This document shows, piece after piece, positions 29,454-35,588 of a stretch of 64,000 nt of DNA. Positions within the stretch are counted from its first letter, which is position 1. Each line of letters opens with the position of its first letter. Under the pieces are notes generated by a model, which saw only the letters and a list, made by a program, of their open reading frames with translations, made no database searches and had not been told where the DNA came from. Source of the DNA: Gemmatimonadetes bacterium 2013_60CM_65_52 (GTDB lineage: Bacteria; Gemmatimonadota; Gemmatimonadetes; Gemmatimonadales; Gemmatimonadaceae); NCBI GenBank assembly GCA_002215645.1, contig NGFI01000004.1, positions 62,001-126,000 of the forward strand. The letters are read 5' to 3'. Both the position numbers and the translations under genes were made by a program.

Positions 29454-29510
29454 CGCGCAAACGCTAGCACGTCATTGGGCCGCGAAGCACTGCCGAGTGT
29501 TTCTCGGCGG

Positions 29511-30153
29511 CTAGTGGTCCTGGCTACTAGTCGTATGCGCTCTCAGTTCGCTTTGCGGTTGGCGCGCGGCGGTAGCGCGGAGCGTCGTGGCGAACAGTTG
29601 GTCGTGGACGAAATCCATGCTCCAGCGCTGATGCCGACCCGTCGGTACCGGCGCCGGGCCGCGATGTAACGCCATGTGCTTCCGCCGCCGCACACGCATC
29701 CGGACCTGAAGCCCCTCCAGCCGGTACAGACGGCGGACCCGCTTCTTGTTGATGCGCCAGCCTTCGCGCCGCAGGAGCGTGTGAATGCGATTGTAGCCGA
29801 ACCGCGGCCGCGCCATCGCGAGCTCGCGGATCCGCATTCGTAGCGCGCTCTGATCCCGCGTCGCGCTCGGCTTGTACCACGCCGTTCGAGAGAAACCGGC
29901 GTCACCGGTTTTCGGATGGTCTCCGTGAGAATGCGTTTACCGAGCGTCAGATCGGCGACCAGGCGCTTCAGCCGACTGTTCTCGTCCTCGAGCTGGCGGA
30001 GCCGTCGGAGCTCACTCACGCCCAGACGCGCGTACTTCTTCTTCCAGACGTAGAAGGTCGCCTCACTCACCCCGACCTGCCGACAGACGTCGGCCACGGC
30101 TGTCCCGCTGTCGATCTGCCGGAGCACGTCTCGCTGAATTTCGACCGCTTCAT
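29511..30153 (-). pseudogene. IS3-family transposase orfA/orfB remnant
   Basis: OrfA begins MKRSKFSE at ATG 30153, but one base appears to be missing before the continuation VLRQIDSGTAVADVCRQVGVSEATFYVWKKKY, which is in another frame. The HTH and leucine-zipper (LRQLEDENSRLKRLVADL) are intact. OrfB follows in the other frame (KTGDAGFSRTAWYKPSAT, then RPRFGYNRIHTLLRREGW, then RWSMDFVHDQLF). It ends shortly after the first catalytic Asp, losing the rest of the DDE domain. Confidence 0.8.
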
Positions 30154-30236
30154 TGGCCTCTCTCCTCTGTCCGTGGAGCGGACCGCGAAGTGAACCTACT
30201 CCAGTTCTAACCTGCCCGCCTTTTCTGGACCAACGT
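29514..30236 (-). mobile_element. decayed IS3-family insertion sequence
   Basis: A ~720-bp remnant carries an IS3-type orfA/orfB pair on the minus strand. TGGTCC occurs near both ends in inverted orientation (29516 region, and GGACCA near 30231). A full IS3 element is about 1.2 kb. This one has lost most of the DDE catalytic region and is frameshifted, so it cannot move by itself. Ends are approximate and no target duplication was evident. Confidence 0.75.
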
Positions 30237-30439
30237 CACCTCATCAGAGATATCGGGTAGGGCCGCCAAGTCATTTTTACGCGATCGCAGTCACCGCACT
30301 GGCAGCATGGGCACTGAGTCACTTACGCGGACTGCGAACCCTTCTCTGACAGCCCTCTCCACTGATACTTTGCCCTTACGCCACGTCTTGCGTCCCACTG
30401 TGCGGAGTAGGCGGTTGCATCGAGTCCGTAACACGAACG

Positions 30440-31450
30440 GTGTGGGACGGTAGCGCCATCGCGCACGAGGACAGGCGTCCCTACCAGGACGGAGCGATCA
30501 CTACGCCAAATTTCAACAGCGTAGACTACGTACATGGAGTCGAGAAGGATCGGCCTTTCGCGACCCTGGATGCGAGCCTGGCCGCAACATCGTCATCAAC
30601 CACTCGCGCAGTGAGCTGGACGCTGCGCGGCATGGCGGAGGCGAGCACGTTGGCGGATGGATCAGCTGGCGACTGCAGTCTCGGGATTGGTGCGTGCACG
30701 TACATCGCATGGATAGATGGGAAGGCGATCTATAGCCGCCCGACTCCAGCGAATACGGCAACTGGCGGCTACTCGTATCTCTGGTCGGGAAGCCTGCTAC
30801 AGGATCAACAAGACAAAAGCGGGCAGCTCTTTCGGCGAAACCGGTATTACGATGCGCAGAGTGGGAGGTTCACGCAGGAAGACCCCATCGGCCTCGCCGG
30901 CGGCATGAACCTCTATGGCTTCGCGGGTGGAGACCCAGTCAATTTCTCAGACCCACTCGGGCTCACGAGCTGTCCGCCAATGTGCGGAATCGGCAGTTTC
31001 AACCTGGCGGCTGATATGTGGGATCGCGGCGTCGAAGCGGTTAAGCAGGCAGCCAAGAGCGTCGTGATATACGCGAAGGGGAATCTTGGAGCGGCTTCTG
31101 GAGAGGTCGAGGGAGATTTGGCTGGTGGCGCGTCCGCTCATTTTGGTGGAGAGGCCAGCAGCGAGGCTCTGGGTATTGAAGCCGGCGTGCGAATTGATGT
31201 TGCCCGCCCAGCAGCCGGCGGTCATCCGGTCAGCTTCAACAGCCCTGGTCTGCGAGTTGCGCCCGGCGTAAGAGCATCAGTAACTGCGACAGTGTCGGGG
31301 GATGCTCAAGGTGGGCTCAAGGTCAACTCCTTTGGAATCGCGATAGGAGCCAGTGAGGGCCGCTTTGGCCCTGGCAACGTGGGAGGGGTAAGCACCCCAG
31401 TTAACTCTCTCCCGTCAGCGTGTACCGCGAGCGATTGTGCGCGGCCATAG
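30440..31450 (+). CDS. displaced RHS C-terminal tip cassette (5'-truncated)
   Basis: The 336-aa frame starts inside RHS sequence. RTVWDGSAIAHE parallels RTIWDGDQILAE of the upstream RHS protein, and recognisable RHS-like codons reach back to about 30360. It holds a complete core RNRYYDAQSGRFTQEDPIG...DPLGL and a distinct ~165-aa Gly/Ala-rich tip (GEVEGDLAGGASAHFGGEA). No start codon, signal or shell of its own is present. It looks like a silent toxin tip that could replace the active one by recombination. The tip family is not recognised. Confidence 0.65.
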   Translation: MWDGSAIAHEDRRPYQDGAITTPNFNSVDYVHGVEKDRPFATLDASLAATSSSTTRAVSWTLRGMAEASTLADGSAGDCSLGIGACTYIAWIDGKAIYSRPTPANTATGGYSYLWSGSLLQDQQDKSGQLFRRNRYYDAQSGRFTQEDPIGLAGGMNLYGFAGGDPVNFSDPLGLTSCPPMCGIGSFNLAADMWDRGVEAVKQAAKSVVIYAKGNLGAASGEVEGDLAGGASAHFGGEASSEALGIEAGVRIDVARPAAGGHPVSFNSPGLRVAPGVRASVTATVSGDAQGGLKVNSFGIAIGASEGRFGPGNVGGVSTPVNSLPSACTASDCARP

Positions 31451-31525
31451 CTGCCGGCGCAGCAACGCCTCCTTGTCACCTCTCGTTGCTCAGCGGCGAC
31501 GGGCCAAAGCAATCACTCAGGCAAG

Positions 31526-31762
31526 ATGTATTGGCTATTTGTAGGAGTGGTCGTCCTGTACTACGGTATTGGCTACCGCCTCACAAACATCGCGTTTCGC
31601 TATCTTCGCTCCGATGTGCGCGATGTCTCATTCCTGGCGATCTATGATCCTTCGAATTTTCGACCCGAAGGCGAAGAGGCGCGAAGGCGAGCCCTACATT
31701 TTTGGTGGATTGGTTTTGCTGTCGTGGTTGCGGTTGTCATTACTTTGGTCGCCGCGTCGTGA
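31526..31762 (+). CDS. small two-helix membrane protein, possible immunity protein
   Basis: The 78-aa protein has one hydrophobic helix at each end (MYWLFVGVVVLYYGIGY and HFWWIGFAVVVAVVITLVAA) and a charged middle. It lies 75 bp after the displaced RHS tip. A membrane immunity protein is plausible by position. Nothing in the sequence shows function directly. Confidence 0.5.
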   Translation: MYWLFVGVVVLYYGIGYRLTNIAFRYLRSDVRDVSFLAIYDPSNFRPEGEEARRRALHFWWIGFAVVVAVVITLVAAS

Positions 31763-31799
31763 CGCGTTCCCAGGTGACCAAGATCACAGGTTCTTAAGC

Positions 31800-32306
31800 G
31801 TGCGTATATACATGCTGGCTGCCTTATTGGCCGTGCACACCCTGGCCGCGTGCGAACATACGCCACCGAGTATCTCGGAAAGGCGTCCTGAGCATGCCAT
31901 CGGGAGCGCATTCGAGAGTGGAACAGTTGGTGAGGCAGCGAGTAAGTACGTGCTCACGATGACGGCGGTGCGCGTGTGGTATGCTATCGTGGGCCAATTG
32001 CGCAGTGAAGCCGAACGCACTGGCACCAGCATTTCTCTCGACTTTCCCCTTGAGGGCGGCATTGACGCACAAGCGCGGCAGGTTGAAGCCATGCCCCTAC
32101 TTCGGACCGTGCTGCTTAGGCGAGGTATGACACCTAGACAATTTGTGATCGTCACTACAGCAGTTGGTGCCGTGCGGTTATCGCTCACGCTCGTCGATTC
32201 GCTGGGACCTGCAGGTCGACCGACCAATATCGGGCAAAGCGTCTCCGACTTTGCGCGGCTTCATCGGCGCGAAATCGACAGCCTTGATGCATCCCTCAGG
32301 CCATAG
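31800..32306 (+). CDS. predicted lipoprotein in the RHS island
   Basis: The ~168-aa protein has a lipoprotein signal (VRIYMLAALLAVHTLAAC) and a helical domain of unknown family, with RTVLLRRGMTPRQFVIVTTAVGAV in the middle. GTG 31800 is preferred to ATG 31812 because it adds an Arg to the n-region; the track start at 31569 is far too early. It may be a second immunity or adaptor gene for the displaced tip. Confidence 0.55.
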   Translation: MRIYMLAALLAVHTLAACEHTPPSISERRPEHAIGSAFESGTVGEAASKYVLTMTAVRVWYAIVGQLRSEAERTGTSISLDFPLEGGIDAQARQVEAMPLLRTVLLRRGMTPRQFVIVTTAVGAVRLSLTLVDSLGPAGRPTNIGQSVSDFARLHRREIDSLDASLRP

Positions 32307-32399
32307 GCGGCAAGCTCGCTCGTGACACTTAATGCGACATCGAAGCGCGCACGCCTGGCACGCACGTCTCGATCAATCCGTAATCAAGGAGCAGGAGCC

Positions 32400-32444
32400 A
32401 TGATCGTTCGGATAAGCTCCCTTACAAGGTTTATAGGTCCGTGA
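32400..32444 (+). other. possible 14-codon ORF with strong Shine-Dalgarno
   Basis: ATG 32400 follows GGAGCAGGAG closely and encodes MIVRISSLTRFIGP. Just after it, AAGCTCCC and GGGGAGCTT could pair. It is in the 206-bp gap between the lipoprotein and the AAA regulator, which otherwise shows nothing clear. Too short to be sure it is translated. Confidence 0.2.
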
Positions 32445-32512
32445 GAGTCTCCGTTCGACTCTTCACCTGCTAGGGGAGCTTACCGACCGAAATGACGACT
32501 CGCGGGTATCGG

Positions 32513-33574
32513 TCACGCTGACTGCGAGCCTTTTCCCGGCAAGCCTCGGCGCTGATGCCGATGCACTGTCGTTCGCGCCACCCCGAGCATCCTCGCCGCC
32601 CCCGACACCGAGCCCGTCCTCTCAATCGCATCCGAAATCCGCTCCAGAGTCAATTCACACCCCTTCGCGGTCAGCTCCCGCAGATACCGCAGTTCCGCCC
32701 GGCAGTGCTCAATCGACACCACCGACTCACCATCCGCCTCCAGCATCAGCCGATGAACTGTCGAATCAAGCTCGCGAAGGTTGTACATCCACGGCGCCCG
32801 CTCCAACGCCTCCAGTAGCTCGGGGTGCACCGCTGGAGTCACGGAATACCCACACGCTTCGGCATGCCGCCTCAACGCGGTACCCACCAACACCGGAATA
32901 TCCGCCCGCCGCTCCCGTAGTGGCGGCAACCGCGTCCGAAACGCCGATATCCGCGCATAGAGATCCGGCAGGAACGACCCGTCAGCCACCTTCTCCTCCA
33001 ACGGGACATTCGTCGCCACGATGAGCCGAACGTCGATCCGAACGTTGCGATCTGAGCCCACCGGCCGCAGCTCCCCATACTCGATCGCATGCAACAACTT
33101 CTGCTGGACATTCAGCGACGCCTTGCCGATCTCGTCGAGGAACAGCGTCCCCCCGTGCGCCGCGGTGAATAAGCCCGCCCGCGCACTCTTCGCATCCGTG
33201 TAGGCACCGGACACGTGCCCAAATAGGTCCGACGCCGCCAACGCATCATCCATCGCCGACAGCACCGCGTGCTGAAACGGATACCGGCTCCGCGCCGAAT
33301 TGGCGTGGAGCCATCTGGCAATCGAAGTCTTCCCCGTACCCGACTCCCCCTCTAGCAGCAGGGTGGTCGAGTCATCGCGGTTGAATCGTCGCAACTGCTG
33401 AAGCGTGCGTGCGAAGCTGGCGCTTCGAAAGCGGCTGAAGTTGCTGGCGAGCGCTTCGAAGACGTCGCCGTCGGAACTGGTCTGTCTCACCGCAGCGAGG
33501 ATCGGACGGAAATGGCGCTGCGCCGCCTCCCTCGTCGAAGACGGCCTCACAGCGCCGCCACTATACACACGCAC
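32513..33574 (-). CDS. sigma54-family AAA regulator with degenerate GAFTGA loop
   Basis: The ~353-aa protein has Walker A LLLEGESGTGKTSIARW, Walker B GGTLFLDEIGK, sensor LIVATNVPL, and a Fis-type HTH (GSVSGAARMLGVARTTVHRHQRRG). The loop that contacts sigma54 reads GAYTDA instead of GAFTGA, so it may work without sigma54, like TyrR/PspF-derived regulators. There is no sensor domain. The start is unclear: GTG 33574 abuts the tandem repeats, and the track ORF reads through them. Confidence 0.75.
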   Translation of the reverse strand: MRVYSGGAVRPSSTREAAQRHFRPILAAVRQTSSDGDVFEALASNFSRFRSASFARTLQQLRRFNRDDSTTLLLEGESGTGKTSIARWLHANSARSRYPFQHAVLSAMDDALAASDLFGHVSGAYTDAKSARAGLFTAAHGGTLFLDEIGKASLNVQQKLLHAIEYGELRPVGSDRNVRIDVRLIVATNVPLEEKVADGSFLPDLYARISAFRTRLPPLRERRADIPVLVGTALRRHAEACGYSVTPAVHPELLEALERAPWMYNLRELDSTVHRLMLEADGESVVSIEHCRAELRYLRELTAKGCELTLERISDAIERTGSVSGAARMLGVARTTVHRHQRRGLPGKGSQSA

Positions 33575-33575
33575 C

Positions 33576-33619
33576 GTGAGTAGAACGTGAGCGCAACGTG
33601 AGCGGAACGTGAGCGACGC
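33576..33619. repeat. four 11-bp tandem repeats (GTGAGCGGAAC-type)
   Basis: The units GTGAGTAGAAC, GTGAGCGCAAC, GTGAGCGGAAC and GTGAGCGACGC follow head to tail. The exact 11-bp period puts each on the same face of the helix. They lie between a divergent regulator and membrane-protein gene, suggesting a multi-copy operator. Confidence 0.75.
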
Positions 33620-33711
33620 CCGTCCGGCCTCCGGACCGCCCTTGCGCCGAGCCGAAGCTCGGGTTCCGCCGGCCACTTCCACTGTCCGCGCATGCCAGAT
33701 TGTTTTCCGAC

Positions 33712-34236
33712 GTGACCAATCCCCAACCGCCGTTGCCGCCCACGATACCGAATCCGGCCGATTCTGACCCGGACTCGCTCCTGTCGCCCCACGCCGTGGC
33801 CGCAAGCAGCCTTACCGCCGCCGCAGTCCTCGGCATGCTCCTCGGCTTAGGGCACCGGCACTACACCGTGTGGGAGCCGCTAAATGCCGCGGCCCACCCG
33901 CTCATCGGCGAACGCGCCGACAACGTGCTCGGATTCCAAGCGAATGTGACGCTACCGGGGGTTGCCGTGGTGTTAGTAGTGAGCATCGTGGCAGGCTTCA
34001 TCGCCACCGCGCTCACATCGTCACGCCGCACGTTGCACTGCGCGATGACGGCGTTCGGCGTGGCGCTCGCCGGCTATGTCGTCCACCTCCACATCGTCGC
34101 ACGAACACCGGGTGGGCTCGCCGCACTCCTGCAGACTGGGGAGCTGCGCGCGGTCTACGCCGCCGGGGCAATCGCGCTCTTTGCTGGTATGCGATATGCC
34201 TTTTCCTTCGACGTCACGTCGTCGCCGACAGTCTGA
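33712..34236 (+). CDS. four-TM membrane protein of unknown function
   Basis: The ~174-aa protein has a Pro/Asp-rich N-terminus and four predicted membrane helices: around VAASSLTAAAVLGMLLG, GVAVVLVVSIVAGFIATAL, MTAFGVALAGYVVHLHIV and AVYAAGAIALFAGMRYAF. The loop HPLIGERADN sits after the first helix. GTG 33712 is the likely start; the track uses TTG 33700. It is divergent from the AAA regulator across the 11-bp repeats, so it is a likely regulatory target. No known family recognised. Confidence 0.65.
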   Translation: MTNPQPPLPPTIPNPADSDPDSLLSPHAVAASSLTAAAVLGMLLGLGHRHYTVWEPLNAAAHPLIGERADNVLGFQANVTLPGVAVVLVVSIVAGFIATALTSSRRTLHCAMTAFGVALAGYVVHLHIVARTPGGLAALLQTGELRAVYAAGAIALFAGMRYAFSFDVTSSPTV

Positions 34237-34339
34237 CGCGACGCGGCGCTCCGTTCCACAATGGGGACGGTCGCGTCACTCACTCGTGACGCGCACGCGG
34301 GAACTTTGGCGAGACGATCGTGTTCGATTGGTTGGTGAC

Positions 34340-34358
34340 CCACGGTACTCTACCGTGG
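34340..34358. promoter_or_regulatory. 8-bp perfect hairpin/palindrome
   Basis: CCACGGTA-CTC-TACCGTGG lies in the 200-bp gap before the 34437 gene. It may be an operator for that gene. There is no T-run, so a terminator is unlikely. The rest of the gap shows nothing clear. Confidence 0.35.
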
Positions 34359-34436
34359 CCAGCCGAAACCTTAGTTCGATCCCGCTCGTCGTTGGAGTGT
34401 AGCATGGGTCAGGCGGGTCTTTCATCAGGAGGGGTT

Positions 34437-34982
34437 ATGGACGTCCTCGTAATGCTCGAGGAAAGTCCCGACCACTCGCCGGTTCTCGCACACGTGAATT
34501 CCGTTCCGTCGTCGGCCTCGTCCGACCGGCCCGCGCGGGACGTAGTCACGCTGTACGGAGAGCCGAGCGCAGAGCGAGTCGCACTGGCGCTCGCCGCGGC
34601 GGTGGAGTCGCACCGCACGGGTTGGGGGCACGACAATCTCGAGGCCATTCGCCACCTCGGCGTCTGGGCGGAGCGGGGCGCGGTCGGTGACGCCGCGTGG
34701 CGCGATGGCATGACGGGGCAGCTCGTCACGCACGACCTCGAGATCCCGCTGGACATTCTCAACACCACGGCGTCCGAACTGCTGGGCGAGTGCGGCCAGC
34801 TCATTCGGCGTCTCGTGGCGGGCCTGTCCATGCCGGACTGGCCGGAAGGCGCACGACGCGCGATCACGGTGTCGCTCAGCCCGGTAATGGGGCTGGCCGC
34901 GCCGGTGTTCGCTCCCCTGGAATCCTTGCTGGACCGGCTCCGCGAAGCGGACGGGCTCACCTTCGAGTACGAGGGAGACTAG
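34437..34982 (+). CDS. conserved-looking hypothetical protein
   Basis: The 181-aa acidic cytoplasmic protein has no signal or TM segment. It is helical, with LAAAVESHRTGWGHDNLEAIRHLGVWAERG, and has ELLGECGQLIRRLVAGLSMPDWPEGARRA in the second half. AGGAGGGG lies 4-6 nt before ATG 34437, which fixes the start well inside the longer track ORF. A strong terminator follows it. Function not recognised. Confidence 0.7.
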   Translation: MDVLVMLEESPDHSPVLAHVNSVPSSASSDRPARDVVTLYGEPSAERVALALAAAVESHRTGWGHDNLEAIRHLGVWAERGAVGDAAWRDGMTGQLVTHDLEIPLDILNTTASELLGECGQLIRRLVAGLSMPDWPEGARRAITVSLSPVMGLAAPVFAPLESLLDRLREADGLTFEYEGD

Positions 34983-35018
34983 AACGAATCGTTCAACGTC
35001 AGAGATCGGAGTTCCGGG

Positions 35019-35050
35019 CGGCCCACACAGTTGTGTGGGCCGTTCGCTTT
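35019..35050 (+). terminator. Rho-independent terminator
   Basis: CGGCCCACACA / TGTGTGGGCCG is an 11-bp perfect stem followed by TTCGCTTTT, directly after the 34437 gene. Confidence 0.85.
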
Positions 35051-35069
35051 TGAGGTGGATGCACTCACT

Positions 35070-35295
35070 TATAGAAGGGACCCCGGAACCCCAGTATCCG
35101 GAGGGAACCGCAGTACCCGGTATCCGGCACCCTGTACAGGAGTATTCCGTACACGGCGGTCTTTGTCTGTGGTCCATACCGGGTACGTTGTTCTTCCGAG
35201 TGCCGGGGTACCGGATACCGGTCTTCCATACTGGTTTCCACGGAAGCTTGACACTCCTTCCTCCCGGCGTCATTCCTTTTCCTGACATATAGAAG
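35070..35295. repeat. palindromic intergenic repeat, copy A
   Basis: The arms CCAGTATCCGG...GTATCCGGCAC and, inverted, CCGAGTGCCGGGGTACCGGATACCGG...CCATACTGG form a long imperfect inverted repeat (~35083-35240). The direct repeat TATAGAAG lies outside it at 35070-35077 and 35288-35295, which could be a target duplication or chance. The same motifs recur in copy B near 49.9 kb. Confidence 0.65.
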
Positions 35296-35312
35296 AGGTG
35301 GGGCAGCAAACC

Positions 35313-35573
35313 ATGCCGAAGTCCACGACCCGCCGCGCGCCGACCAGGCCATCCGGGGGCGAGCGTGTGTTCACGGACGACACAGGGCGCCTCTGGAGCG
35401 CCGCGCTCGAACAGCGCGACGACCCCGGCGACGCCCTGGTGTTTCGCTGCATCAGCGACGGGCGCCAATCCGTGCGCGCCCTGGTCGTGGACCCACCCGC
35501 CTTCCGCGAGGCCCTCGACGACGTCCTCCGAGTCTGGCTCGACAGCGCCCCCCGCATTGGTATGCTCTCCTAG
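35313..35573 (+). CDS. small hypothetical protein upstream of EF-G-2
   Basis: The 86-aa protein has a basic N-terminus (MPKSTTRRAPTRP) and a domain FTDDTGRLWSAALEQRD...GDALVFRCISDGRQSVRALVVDP. It has no TM segment or signal. ATG 35313 is preferred over the track's GTG 35298. It lies 15 bp before the EF-G-2 gene and is probably co-transcribed. Function unknown. Confidence 0.6.
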   Translation: MPKSTTRRAPTRPSGGERVFTDDTGRLWSAALEQRDDPGDALVFRCISDGRQSVRALVVDPPAFREALDDVLRVWLDSAPRIGMLS

Positions 35574-35588
35574 CAGCGAGGTGCGCGC

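Noticed and set aside
30323-30535. 70-aa minus-strand ORF in the RHS remnant
   Set aside because: It is antisense to RHS-like coding sequence; only its last ~15 residues resemble the AAA regulator tail, noted as a possible remnant.
33576-33619. CRISPR-like array
   Set aside because: Units are 11 bp with no spacers and no cas genes nearby; better explained as tandem operator sites.
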